Shown one piece after another: positions 54,045 through 63,290 of a stretch of DNA of 64,000 nt. Both the position numbers and the translations under genes were made by a program. The notes below the pieces were generated by a model. It was given only the letters and a program-made list of their open reading frames with translations, did not search any database and was not told the origin of the DNA. Within the stretch, counting starts at the first letter, position 1, and each line of letters begins with the position of its first letter. Source of the stretch: Methylobacterium nonmethylotrophicum (GTDB lineage Bacteria > Pseudomonadota > Alphaproteobacteria > Rhizobiales > Beijerinckiaceae); the NCBI RefSeq assembly GCF_004745635.1, contig NZ_SRLB01000009.1:1-64000 (forward strand). Direction: 5' to 3'.

Positions 54045-55055
54045 ATGACGGCGGGCACGCCGGCGAGAGCCGGCACTTGGCTGACGCTCCTGGTGCTTGC
54101 CGTCGCGGCGACGGGCCGGGCCGAGGCGGCCTGCGGCGGCATCGACCTGTTCGCGCGCCTGCGCGAGCGGGCCCCGGACGCGATGGCGCAGATCGAGGCC
54201 GGGCGCGCCCTGCCGCACGCCGCCGGCATCCTGTTTCGGCTGACTCGGGCGGATCGCGAGCCTTCCTACCTGCTCGGGACCCTGCACCTCAACGACCCAC
54301 GGGTCGTCGCGTTCTCACCGCAGGTGCACCAGGCGCTGTCGAGCGTGCGCCAGGTCGCGCTCGAGCTTGCCGAGACGCCGGAGGCGCAACGCGGCCGGGA
54401 CGCCGCCCGTGTCCTGTCCACCTTTCGCGCGCCCGTCCGGCACCGTGCATCAAGGTTGCTGAAGCCCGCGGACGTCGCACGCCTGACCCGCCTTGCGACG
54501 GAGCGCGGCTTCGCGCCGGCCGCGATCCTCCGGCTGCGCCCGGCCGTGCTGGCCCTGATGCTCGACCTGCCGGCCTGCGCACGGCCGTCGGGGGACGGGG
54601 GCCACGGCCATGCCGAGCAGGTGCTGGCGGAGCGCGCGGCCAAGGCCGGCGTCGCGGTCGTCGGGCTCGAGACATTGTCCGAGCAGATCGCGATCATGAG
54701 CCGCCTCTCCCCATCGGTCGAGCGATCCCTCCTGCTGGCCGTCCTGCGGCAGGCCGGCGCGGCCGAGGACATCGTCGAGACCACCATCGCCCGCTACGCC
54801 GCGCGGGACACGGGAGCGCTGCTCGCGTGGATGCGCTCGCCCGCGCTCGTTCCCGGCGATCCCTCCTCCCGGCTCCCTCCGGTGTTTCTCGATCGTCTCC
54901 TCGATGCGCGCAGCGCCCGGATGCGCATCCGGATGGAGCCGCTGCTCACGAAGGGTGCGACCCTGGTGGCCGTGGGCGTCGCCCATCTTCCGGGCCGTGC
55001 AGGGTTGCTGCGGCTTCTGGAGCAGGACGGCTACGCGGTCGAGCGCATCGAGTGA
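54045..55055 (+). CDS. TraB/GumN family protein
   Basis: The 336-aa protein has an N-terminal signal-like segment (WLTLLVLAVAATGRAEAA). The family motifs are YLLGTLHL near residue 75, ALELAET, and the C-terminal LVAVGVAHLPGRAGLLRLLEQDGY, with conserved His. The family is distantly related to metalloproteases and is found with polysaccharide genes in Xanthomonas; its enzymatic role is unclear. It may share a transcript with the autotransporter gene. ATG chosen by the signal peptide and spacing. Confidence 0.85.
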   Translation: MTAGTPARAGTWLTLLVLAVAATGRAEAACGGIDLFARLRERAPDAMAQIEAGRALPHAAGILFRLTRADREPSYLLGTLHLNDPRVVAFSPQVHQALSSVRQVALELAETPEAQRGRDAARVLSTFRAPVRHRASRLLKPADVARLTRLATERGFAPAAILRLRPAVLALMLDLPACARPSGDGGHGHAEQVLAERAAKAGVAVVGLETLSEQIAIMSRLSPSVERSLLLAVLRQAGAAEDIVETTIARYAARDTGALLAWMRSPALVPGDPSSRLPPVFLDRLLDARSARMRIRMEPLLTKGATLVAVGVAHLPGRAGLLRLLEQDGYAVERIE

Positions 55056-55180
55056 TCGTCGCACTGCGCCGGCCCGCTCACTCCACGCCGACCGCGCCAC
55101 CCATTCCGCCGCACAGCTCAGCCTGACCTTCGACGAGCCGCGCACCGTGTCCGTCTCCCCGGCCAGCGGGACCGTGCGGT

Positions 55181-55202
55181 GCCGGCGCTCGGTTTCGCCG
55201 GC
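55181..55202. terminator. Hairpin between convergent genes
   Basis: The stem gccggcg / cgccggc with an 8-nt loop lies between the GumN stop (55055) and the end of the minus-strand binding protein (55242). It could stop transcripts from both sides; no T-tract is seen. Confidence 0.35.
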
Positions 55203-55241
55203 GCGTGGACCATCCGGGAGCGGGTTTCGGGCGCCCGCGTC

Positions 55242-56300
55242 TCACTCGACGATCTCGTCGGCGCGGGCGAGGAGCGAGGGCGGGATCACGAGGCCGAGCG
55301 CGGCTGCCGCACGGACGCTGACGGTGAGGCGGAACGCCGTCGGCTGCTCCACCGGAAGATCCGCCGCCCGGGCGCCCCCGGCGAGCCGCTTGAGGTAGGA
55401 GGCGGCGCGTCGGACCGTGTTCCGGCGCAGGAAGCCGTAGGCGAGCAAGCCGCCCATCTCGGGCAACTCGAGGAACGTCCCGATCGTGGGCGCGCCCATC
55501 GCGGTGGCGGCCAGCACGATGCGGCCGAGGAGGCCCGCGAGCGCGACGTCCGGAAGGACGAACACCACGTCCGGCCGCCTGTCCGCCATTGCCCGGACCG
55601 CGCCCTCCACGGCGGACGGGTTTGGGATCTCGAACGCGTCGAGCGACAGCCCGGCCGCCTCCGCCGCTCGGGAGACCGCCGACAGCATGCTCGGATTGGA
55701 CGGGTTCTCGGGGTTGAGGATGGCTGCGATCGAGCGCGCTCGCGGCAGCGCTTCCCGCATCAGCCCGAACAACTTGACCTGCAGGTCCTCATTCTGGGTG
55801 GCAAGGCCGGTCACATTCCCGCCCGGGCTCGCGAGGCTCGCCACGAGCCCGGTCCGAACGGGGTCGTTCAGCCCCAGCATGACGATCGGAACCGTCCTGG
55901 TCGCCGCCTGCGCAGCCTTGGCGCCGGCGATCGTCCCCACGGTGATCGCGCCCGGCCTCCAGCCGAGGAGCTCGCCCAGCAGCTCGGGAAAGCGGCCGTA
56001 ATCGCCGTCGGCGTAACGAGCGTCGAGCAGGAAATGCCGGCCTTCCGACCAGCCCTCCATCTCCAGGCCCTCTCTCAGCCAGGCAAGCTCGCTGACGCTG
56101 ACGGGGTTGGTCGCGGCCACGCTGCCCAGGACGGCGATGCGGAACGGACTGTCCCGTTCCTGTGCCCAAGTGGTTCCCTGTGCCCAAGTGGTTCCCTGTG
56201 CCCAAGTGGTTCCCTGTGCCCAAGTGGTTCCCTGTGCCCAAGCTGCCGGTGGCGATGCCAAAGCGCCGGCCGCGAGCACGACGAGATCGCGCCGCCTCAC
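55242..56300 (-). CDS. ABC-type substrate-binding protein (PF04392-like) with N-terminal tandem repeat
   Basis: The 352-aa protein has a twin-arginine-like start (VRRRDLVVLAAGALASPPAAWAQ, GTG start with agg upstream) and probable cleavage after AWA. Immediately after it come four perfect AQGTTW hexapeptides, an odd insertion. The mature domain has FRIAVLGSVAATNPVS, the family core GAKAAQAATRTVPIVMLGLNDPV, GGNVTGLATQNEDL, SIAAILNPENPSN and RRAASYLKRLAGGARAADLP. This family binds unknown (often tryptophan-like or phosphonate) ligands. No permease or ATPase genes are next to it, so it is an orphan. Longer reading frames upstream are not supported. Confidence 0.85.
   Translation of the reverse strand: MRRRDLVVLAAGALASPPAAWAQGTTWAQGTTWAQGTTWAQGTTWAQERDSPFRIAVLGSVAATNPVSVSELAWLREGLEMEGWSEGRHFLLDARYADGDYGRFPELLGELLGWRPGAITVGTIAGAKAAQAATRTVPIVMLGLNDPVRTGLVASLASPGGNVTGLATQNEDLQVKLFGLMREALPRARSIAAILNPENPSNPSMLSAVSRAAEAAGLSLDAFEIPNPSAVEGAVRAMADRRPDVVFVLPDVALAGLLGRIVLAATAMGAPTIGTFLELPEMGGLLAYGFLRRNTVRRAASYLKRLAGGARAADLPVEQPTAFRLTVSVRAAAALGLVIPPSLLARADEIVE
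56161..56242 (-). repeat. 18-nt tandem repeat in binding-protein gene
   Basis: Four perfect copies of tgtgcccaagtggttccc (56161-56232) plus a partial fifth encode AQGTTW repeats on the minus strand. The array sits exactly at the signal peptide/mature domain junction. Confidence 0.92.
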
Positions 56301-57062
56301 GCGATCGCCTCGTCGGCAAGGGGGAGAGGCGCTGGTCGGCGGCGCTGCCCCGACGCAGTCGTGATCTGACGCGCGGCATCGGGAATGCGCCGGCAGGCCC
56401 CCGCTGTTCGGAGGGCCGCAACCGGCCGGGACTGCGTCGCCGGTGCCGCCGAGCAGGCGATCGCGATTGTCGGTGTCCTTCTCGAACGGTGCATGCGGCC
56501 GCCCTGGCTGTCGCGACGGTGGAGACCTTCCGTCCGAAGCGTGGGAGCGAGGGTGTGGTCGGGATACCTGCAACCCCGGATCCGGAGCCTCGGATGGACA
56601 CCGGTCAGAATGCCCCAACGCCGCCGCGTCGTGAATGCCGATCCTCGATCGGGCCGACTCTTCGCCACGGCGGAGAACCGCGATCTCGCCCGACGTTCCT
56701 CCTTGCCTCGACCGGCCCTTGGTCTGGGAGCCGGAGGGCTCCCGACCCGGACCCGGTCCGGGTTCTGGCGCGCGAGCCGGGGGGCGCCCCCTCCCGCCGC
56801 GCGCCAGGCCAAGCCGCCGCGCGAGACCAAGGGCCCCGGACGTCCCCGACGACCAGTCGCGGCTCACGCCATCCCGCGCGCCACCCCGATCGAGCGCTCC
56901 GGCATGCTCCGCCACCGCCCGACGGGCCGCGTCCCAACGCCGTTCCGATCCCGAACACCCGAGCAGGGACGCCTCGTCATGGGCGCGGCGAGCCCTCAAG
57001 GACGGCCTCGTCGAGACGCTCGCCCCGTCCTGGATGCGGTCGATGACACGGCAGCGATGATA
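56301..57062. other. Intergenic region upstream of binding protein
   Basis: This is a 760-nt gap. The long plus-strand reading frames here are rich in Arg/Pro/Ala, lack homology-like motifs and ribosome sites, and are not accepted as genes. It may contain the promoter for the binding protein and the terminator of the acetyltransferase. Nothing else is seen. Confidence 0.45.
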
Positions 57063-57956
57063 TCATGCCTGCTCCAAAAACAGCTCCACATCACCGCTCA
57101 GCATCAGAGGAAGACACTTATTTATCTTTTCGGCTTTCCAATTCCACCATGCGGTCTGAAGCAGCCGTTCAACGGTTTTCTCACCGAACCTGTAACGGAT
57201 GAGTCTCGCGGGATTCCCTGCGACGATCGCGTATGGAGGAACGGCTTTCGTGACCACGCTTTCTGCGGCAACGACCGCACCATGTCCGATGTCGACGCCC
57301 GAAGCGATGAAAGCCCCGGTCGCGATCCAAACATCCGACCCGATCGTGACGTCGCCTTTCGTGGCGTGGTCAAGCTTGCCTGATGCACCACTCCAATCCT
57401 GGACCATGTCATGGAGCTGGCTGAATGGATATGTCGATACCGTGTCCATTCGATGGTTGCCGAGGGCGATATTGACGCCCTCGCCGATCGAGCAGAAGCG
57501 TCCGATGCTCAAATTTGCAAGACCCTTGTCATGTATCCTAGGAAGTCCATATGTATATGCTCCAATATTCCAATCAAATTCTTCAATTTCTCTGCGCATC
57601 AGGAACGCGGTCCATTGATGAAGGAAGCTAAAAGCTGGTGTTATTCTTTGTAGCAAGACGGAAATCGGTGCATCCTGGGCATTGGTCCGGTACTCGCCGA
57701 GGCACAGGCCCTCATCGGCAAATAAAAAACTTTCATAAAAGCGGACCGTCCGGTGACCGTTCTCATCCAGGAAAAGCAATTTTCCAAATTCGTCGACATC
57801 CCAACGGGTTCCGAAGCGCTCCGGCAAGCCAGCCAGCCCACCGTCTTGTGAGAATCTGACCATGACGCAGATCGCGGGATCAAAGCGTATGACGGCGCGC
57901 CAATCGCCCAGCGACAGATCGTCAAACCGAATGGCGGTGCTTCTTTGTTCTTTCAT
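57063..57956 (-). CDS. Hexapeptide-repeat O-acetyltransferase (CatB/LbH-like)
   Basis: The 297-aa protein has an N-terminal ~110-residue domain of unknown type (VIRFDPAICVMVRFSQDGGL, FLDENGHRTVRFYESF). The left-handed beta-helix acetyltransferase domain follows: LSIGRFCSIGEGVNIALGNHRMDTVSTYPF (catalytic-type His), VTIGSDVWIATGAFIASGVDIGHGAVVAAESVVTKAVPPYAIVAGNPARLI. It probably acetylates a sugar of a surface glycan, using acetyl-CoA. GC is clearly lower than the surrounding genome. ATG at 57956 is taken because ggaa precedes it and the beta-helix frame is intact. It follows the glycosyltransferases by ~540 nt on the same strand. Confidence 0.85.
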   Translation of the reverse strand: MKEQRSTAIRFDDLSLGDWRAVIRFDPAICVMVRFSQDGGLAGLPERFGTRWDVDEFGKLLFLDENGHRTVRFYESFLFADEGLCLGEYRTNAQDAPISVLLQRITPAFSFLHQWTAFLMRREIEEFDWNIGAYTYGLPRIHDKGLANLSIGRFCSIGEGVNIALGNHRMDTVSTYPFSQLHDMVQDWSGASGKLDHATKGDVTIGSDVWIATGAFIASGVDIGHGAVVAAESVVTKAVPPYAIVAGNPARLIRYRFGEKTVERLLQTAWWNWKAEKINKCLPLMLSGDVELFLEQA

Positions 57957-58499
57957 CGGCGTTCCGCGTTCATGATATGAAACGTTGCCGGATCGGGCCG
58001 TTTGGTAACATATAGGAAATCTGACCGAGATGCGACATGGAGCACATGTCGGCGACAACATGAGAGCATCACGGTCATTTGGCGCGCGTGGCATCGGACA
58101 ATTCCGGCAATACTGACATATCAGCGCGCGCGCCAACGCTTCGGCCTGAAGCACGCGGTGCACGCGAGCATCGTTCGACGAACCAGCCACGCGCCCCGCT
58201 GCCCCATCCGCGGTCGCCCGATCGGCGGCTTCCCGGGCGGGAGCGTGGATGGCCGCATCCTCGCTCCAGGCGCGCCGCTGCACTTCGGTGGCGACCGGCC
58301 CGCCGCCGTCGAGGACGCGAACCCTCCGCGTCATCGCCTCACCCAGGTCCGGCCGATGCGTTCGCCGGAACAGCGGGGTCCGCGGATCGGGCACCACCAC
58401 GCCTCGCTGCCGGCCTTGTCCGGATCGATGGCGTCGCACCGGCTCGCGGCCTGGACCGAGCACCGGGATGACCGATCCGACCTCACGCCGGTCAGATCA
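57957..58499. other. Intergenic region within glycan island
   Basis: This 540-nt stretch separates the acetyltransferase from the glycosyltransferase genes. Its part nearest the acetyltransferase (57957-58090) is comparatively AT-rich and may hold its promoter. The remainder is GC-rich, like the core genome. I see no supported gene; this mix may mark the edge of a transferred segment. Confidence 0.4.
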
Positions 58500-60134
58500 T
58501 CAGGCGACGTTGCACAGGCGATTTTTCTGCAGATCAGATATTTCCGATAGCAGTTCAAGGCCTTTCTGCAGGCCGTCTGCCTGCAAGTATGCGAATTGCT
58601 GCATCTTCGAAAAGGCAGCGTGATCGGCATGCCGCTGCCTGTAAGCGTTCTCCAGAGCCGCGTACCAACTGCCATGCCACGGAACGATGTAACCAACGCC
58701 GAGATCACCGATCGTCTTCACGTAATCGGGTACCGCGGATGCCATGACGGGAACACCAGCCGCGGCAGATTCCAAAACCTTCGTCGCTGATTTTGCAAAA
58801 TTAAACACAGTTTTCTCGAAAGGAACAAGGACCAGATCATGGTCCGACACTTCATCAATCATCGCATCGTAAGTGACAGCCGGCTTGAAAAAAATTCTAT
58901 CCCACCCGCTGAAACTGTCCGCATCAACGTGGCCGAGGACCGTCAAGTCACAATCTTCATGGTCTCGGTGAAATTCGTATAAATCCGAGATCATCTCCTT
59001 GAGATCATTTTTATGAGTAGGGCTCCCTGACATGTACAGAATTTTCCATCTGGCCGATTTTGTAAGCGGACGTTCTTTGATAAACCGACGTTCAAGTGAA
59101 AAGCGCGAGGTGATCGTTTGAAAACCCCGTTGCTTGAAATAGCGACTCATGAAATTGTTTGGTACCAGGATCGCGTCCGCCACCGTCGCGCTCTGAAAGC
59201 GCAGCTGCATCTCGACTTGAAATTCCGGATCGTCGAGGTACCGAAAGCCAGACCGAACGGCACTGATCTGATCGGCAATTTCAGAAAATACGTTTAAATC
59301 GTCGGTTTCATAGAGTACCAGCGATCTCTCCGCCTTGGCGGCTCGGACCAGCTTCTCGAGCTGCGGGGTCAGAGGCGTGCGCTGAAGCACGACAATATCG
59401 AAACTCGAGCTGGAATTCGGGTGAACCTCCGACTTGTCGACGACCGCGACCTCGGCCCCGGCCTGCCAGAGGTGCCGTCCCTGAACGACGGCGCGATAAT
59501 AGCGAGAAGCGTTATTTGTATCCTTGGTATCGGTTACGATCAGAACCTTGACATCGCTTCGCATGATATGAATTGAGGATAGAGGAATGAATTCATCATC
59601 ATCAATCACTCCGAACTCGGCGATGGCGCCAATGTGTCGATATTGGTAAGGTATAAGAATATTGAAGCCGAACCTTCCATCAAGATGGCCATGTTCGACG
59701 AGTTCGCCGCGATACTGATTGGCGGTTGCACGCGAAACAATCACCCCATTGACCCGCAAAGCCACGACGGCTCGAGTATACGTGTCATCGTTCCGCCGCA
59801 CCCAGCCGACAATCTCGTTTCTTTTTACTTCGTCGACATGATAGAAATACCGCTGGGCTGGCAAATGCACTTGAATATCTTCGGACGACTCGGAATCGTC
59901 CGCACAATAAATTGCGCGTAAAAGATGTGTCTCATCATCCCAGAAACGACTTGGAATGCGAAAGGACCAGACCGACGAATTTCCGCCACGTTGGCGGACG
60001 AGATTTTCACCCAAATCAATCCCGTCGATTTCCAAACGGATCGTTACCTGATGATTGTGCGCGTCCTGAAAAAACAAATGGCCCAGCACCGATCCGTTGC
60101 CGACAAAGGCCAATCTCGCGGAAACACTCGTCAT
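58500..60134 (-). CDS. Glycosyltransferase with N-terminal beta-rich domain
   Basis: The 544-aa protein has a first ~190-residue region, beta-rich and without known motif (RLAFVGNGSVLGHLFF, WVRRNDDTYTRAVVALRVNG, GRFGFNILIPYQY). It precedes a GT-B type glycosyltransferase: VLIVTDTKDTNNASRYYRA, AGAEVAVVDKSEVH, YETDDLNVF, and the C-terminal donor-site pattern SATKVLESAAAGVPVMASAVPDYV. It probably transfers a sugar in a surface polysaccharide. Codon use and GC differ from flanks. It is the last of three genes read on the minus strand; 52 nt separate it from the gene upstream. Confidence 0.82.
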   Translation of the reverse strand: MTSVSARLAFVGNGSVLGHLFFQDAHNHQVTIRLEIDGIDLGENLVRQRGGNSSVWSFRIPSRFWDDETHLLRAIYCADDSESSEDIQVHLPAQRYFYHVDEVKRNEIVGWVRRNDDTYTRAVVALRVNGVIVSRATANQYRGELVEHGHLDGRFGFNILIPYQYRHIGAIAEFGVIDDDEFIPLSSIHIMRSDVKVLIVTDTKDTNNASRYYRAVVQGRHLWQAGAEVAVVDKSEVHPNSSSSFDIVVLQRTPLTPQLEKLVRAAKAERSLVLYETDDLNVFSEIADQISAVRSGFRYLDDPEFQVEMQLRFQSATVADAILVPNNFMSRYFKQRGFQTITSRFSLERRFIKERPLTKSARWKILYMSGSPTHKNDLKEMISDLYEFHRDHEDCDLTVLGHVDADSFSGWDRIFFKPAVTYDAMIDEVSDHDLVLVPFEKTVFNFAKSATKVLESAAAGVPVMASAVPDYVKTIGDLGVGYIVPWHGSWYAALENAYRQRHADHAAFSKMQQFAYLQADGLQKGLELLSEISDLQKNRLCNVA

Positions 60135-60186
60135 ATCCCGTATCCCTAGCGATCGTCTGTGGATGAATAGCGTTGCGCGCAGCAGT

Positions 60187-61164
60187 TCATGCTTGTATCA
60201 AAGGTTGTCTTGACATCGAATCGTTCAAATATGCCTCGAATGATGAGAAATCGAAGGGCTTGAACATTCTCAGCTTGGGGACGAATGCGCTCGGCGACGC
60301 CATCGCATAGGATATGGCCTTTGCAACCTGGTCGGGCGTGCGAGCCGTGTTGATGACACCGATGGTCGTTAAATCGAATGGTCCAGCGTTGAACACGATG
60401 GTCGGCAGGTCGATTCGTTGAGCATCGACGATCGTGGTCGACGGTGCCGTAAACAAGACGGTCATACCGCTGAGAAAATCCGTTATCGTGCTCCGATCGA
60501 CATCGTTAAAGCTCAAGATTCGCAAATTTTTCTCGACGAGATGGGGCGAGTGAAAAATCGACCCGATCTTCTCGTCGTATTTATATTCTCCGGGATGAGG
60601 CCGCCAAAATACCAAGTATTCCGGAAACGACCGACAAATCTCTCTCACGGATTGTATGAACAATATCCGCTCTTGGTCGGAATATCTCTTCCAATGAAGA
60701 TTGGAAGTCACTCCGATTTTGTTGCCGATGCGGCGATTTTGTTGATTGTCTTGCGGTATCAGAATTCCATACTGGTCCCAACTGCAAAGCTGATCCGGCG
60801 CGATCCGAGGCCGGTAATCATCATGATCGAGTGTGTAACCCTCTTGCAGCAAGCCATGCTGAATATCGATCAACGGAGTGGATCTTTGCGCCGCGGCTTC
60901 AGCGAGGCGCTTGGACAGCCGGTGCGGCTCGGCTTCGCTGTAGCCAAAAGTGATCACATGCGAATGTCTGTATAAGTTCGAGACAGCCACACCTTCGTTG
61001 TCATAAAGATGAATGTTTCCTGCGTTCCGGAAAGGCTTTTTGTATTTTTTCGGCATATATTCCGTGCAAAGGCCGAAACGCGCATGCGGCATCCCACCTG
61101 CGAGCGTGAGCGCCAGCTCGATGGAGGTGCGTGTCGGACACACGATGAGTGGAGTGAGTGTCAT
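60187..61164 (-). CDS. Glycan-biosynthesis GT-B-like protein
   Basis: The 325-aa protein starts TLTPLIVCPTRTSIELALTL and has a central ATPLIDIQHGLLQEGY-like segment (H in IQHG), then VFWRPHPGEYKYDE and FLSGMTVLFTAPSTTIVDAQRIDLPTIVF. The RPHPGE and TAPSTTIVDA patterns are those of the CDP-glycerol/polysialyl-type GT-B enzymes and capsule proteins with HPGE-like motifs. I cannot name the sugar. It lies 5 nt downstream of the third glycosyltransferase gene on the same strand, so the two are co-transcribed. Confidence 0.7.
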   Translation of the reverse strand: MTLTPLIVCPTRTSIELALTLAGGMPHARFGLCTEYMPKKYKKPFRNAGNIHLYDNEGVAVSNLYRHSHVITFGYSEAEPHRLSKRLAEAAAQRSTPLIDIQHGLLQEGYTLDHDDYRPRIAPDQLCSWDQYGILIPQDNQQNRRIGNKIGVTSNLHWKRYSDQERILFIQSVREICRSFPEYLVFWRPHPGEYKYDEKIGSIFHSPHLVEKNLRILSFNDVDRSTITDFLSGMTVLFTAPSTTIVDAQRIDLPTIVFNAGPFDLTTIGVINTARTPDQVAKAISYAMASPSAFVPKLRMFKPFDFSSFEAYLNDSMSRQPLIQA

Positions 61165-61169
61165 TGTGC

Positions 61170-62288
61170 CTACATCTCTCCGCCGAGGTCATGCACCATC
61201 CGAACGAATTGTTCAGCATGAGCAGCTATCGAGAATGTTCTAACTACGTATTCCCGGGCAGAGTCTCGTACTTCTTCTCGCAAGGTCGGATGTTTTATCC
61301 ACTCGCCGATCGCAGTGGGCCAGTCATTGTGACCGCATAATGCAACTACCGATTGCGGCAAGTCATTATACGGGTCGAACGCAGACGCCACGACCGCAAT
61401 GTTGGCACAAGTATATTCGATCCATTTTGTATTTGCTTTGCAGCGGTTGTAAGAGATCGGTCGCAAAGGAGCGATGCCGATATCCCATTCGATCATGCTC
61501 AGCTTATGCCGAAATGCGTAATAATTGCCTGGAACTGGCGGATGATCGATGATGCGGTCGTTAAATTTTTGCTTTAACTGTGTTTTCCACTCAAATCCCA
61601 GAACATTAAACACAACATTAGGATAATCAAGCAGTATTTCTTCTACGAAATTTGAGATGTAATCCAAATCGTGTGCATGCCACCGGCTGGCCATATAGCC
61701 GATTTTCACGTAATCGCTATTATTCTTGTGATGTGTCAATTCGTCTTGTTTAACCGAGCAATAGATAGGTGTGTGCGAGATCGTCTTGTGCTCATAGCGG
61801 GCGAGTTGCTTTTCGAGGGCGGCTGTCGACGCGACGACACCGGTCGCCTCGCTCATGGTTTTCAACAGCGCTTCGCGTCGCGACACATGATTATAGACAT
61901 CGACAGCGGCCTGCCCAATTTCGGCCGGCACTTCCAATAAATTATCATCCATAAACACGCAGGACGGGACGGAAAGTTTCTGGCTCAATTCCAAGATTTC
62001 TGGCCAGTATCTACCGGTATATCGACTCAAGATGATACAACTAATCGGATATTTGCTAAATGTCTGCATTAGCATGAGCGAGGGATATGATGTATCGGCG
62101 ACAATTCTGACGATGTCGTTGTGGCTAATAAAGCAAATTCCATGGCCACGATTCACCAAATCGTGCGCAAATATGCGCCTGAACGCGAGTTCCTGGGTCG
62201 GGTCATAGGCATCTGTAAAAACTAGACATAAAGATCTTACCTTCTCTGGCAGCTCTACCACGCATGTTTTTGGCACTGTGAGCGACAT
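61170..62288 (-). CDS. Glycosyltransferase (GT4-like)
   Basis: The 372-aa protein has an N-terminal Rossmann half (SLCLVFTDAYDPTQELAFRR, FSKYPISCIILSRYTGRYW, VFMDDNLLEVPAEI) and a donor-binding half with VKIGYMASRWHAHDLDYIS, VVFNVLGFEWKTQLKQ and the late pattern DIGIAPLRPISYNRCKANTKWIEYTCANIAVVAS, a common GT4-type signature. ATG at 62288 follows ggaag; a TTG 15 nt upstream has no advantage. It is the first gene of the three-gene low-GC operon. The acceptor and sugar are unknown. Confidence 0.8.
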   Translation of the reverse strand: MSLTVPKTCVVELPEKVRSLCLVFTDAYDPTQELAFRRIFAHDLVNRGHGICFISHNDIVRIVADTSYPSLMLMQTFSKYPISCIILSRYTGRYWPEILELSQKLSVPSCVFMDDNLLEVPAEIGQAAVDVYNHVSRREALLKTMSEATGVVASTAALEKQLARYEHKTISHTPIYCSVKQDELTHHKNNSDYVKIGYMASRWHAHDLDYISNFVEEILLDYPNVVFNVLGFEWKTQLKQKFNDRIIDHPPVPGNYYAFRHKLSMIEWDIGIAPLRPISYNRCKANTKWIEYTCANIAVVASAFDPYNDLPQSVVALCGHNDWPTAIGEWIKHPTLREEVRDSAREYVVRTFSIAAHAEQFVRMVHDLGGEM

Positions 62289-63290
62289 CGGCTTCCGTCT
62301 CAAACTGTCATGATGTGGACTAGCCTGTAAGGCCTAGACCGTCAACATGGACACAACGCGCTGGAACAATGAATCGGGGCCATGTGGCTGGTCGACAAGT
62401 TGTGCCGTGTGCAGTCAGAGGCGGACATGCGCTCGCTGTTGTCCATAAATTCCCTCCATTGCTCCGTCCGGAGACAATAGCAGGTCATTTCATGGGCCGC
62501 ATTGCTGCCGTTATCGGCATCGGCCGAAGCGAGCCCGCGCCCGACGCGGCCTCCCGCGGGCGATCGCGTGTCGGACAGGGCGAACCCACCTGTCGTGCGG
62601 ACCGCGCGCCGCGCCCGGCACGCCAGCGCCAGCACAGCGGGGTACAGCGCCAGTCGATCCCTCGCGCGGCGCCTGGCTTAGGCCGAGCGCCGTCAAGACC
62701 TCGTCGTCCGCGTGGGCAGGCAGACGATGGGGTCCCGGTCGGCCGTCTTGGCGGGCGCGCCGCTCGTCTTGGCATCGTCGAGGTTCGACCTGCCCGCCGG
62801 ACGGCTGCTTCAGGGACGCGAGACCCGTTCGCCTCCGCGCTGGCAACGGCAGAAGCCCGCCCGGCGAGGGCACTCGCCTCAAGCCGGGAGCGGGCTCCGG
62901 TTGCGGGCGGGGGACCGCGGGTCAGCGGCGGCGTGGCGGTCTGCGAGGGGCCCCGAAGCCGGCTTCCGGCGTTGCGTCGGGACGGGCGTGTTCGATCGCG
63001 TGATGCGATCCTGATCACATCGCTGCTCCATGCGACGCATCACCTGTCGGCCGAGGCATCCAGCGCCGGCCCGGGGGCAGGCTCCGGCCCGGATCGGCAC
63101 GGCGCGCCGCCAGCCTCTCCCATGGTCGCCGTTGCGGCGGGGTGCCGCCGCGTCGTCCGCCGCCGGTGGGGGAGGCCGGTCGGGTCGGTTGGATCACGTG
63201 ATCCCTCCGGCATCGCGGCCGCTCCGCGGGCGACCGCCGCGCCGCCGCAGCCCGGGGCAGGCGGATCGCGCGCCGCGGCTTGCGGTCCGC
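62289..63290. other. Long intergenic region, GC-rich
   Basis: About 1 kb without a supported gene. Reading frames on both strands are Arg/Pro/Ala-rich shadows with no ribosome sites. It contains a 14-bp perfect palindrome, ggatcacgtgatcc at 63191-63204, of unknown meaning. GC rises sharply at 62.4 kb, marking the border of the glycan island. Confidence 0.5.

Noticed and set aside
56385-57383. 332-aa plus-strand frame between the binding protein and acetyltransferase
   Set aside because: Low-complexity Arg/Pro/Ser composition, no ribosome site, and it runs into the antisense of the acetyltransferase.
57063-62288. Integrated prophage or IS-borne island
   Set aside because: Composition shift is clear, but no integrase, transposase, tRNA target or terminal repeats are visible in the window.
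63191-63204. ggatcacgtgatcc as an operator of the efflux operon
   Set aside because: It lies downstream of the only adjacent gene end, about 90 nt past the stop of the minus-strand adaptor, and no regulator gene is next to it.
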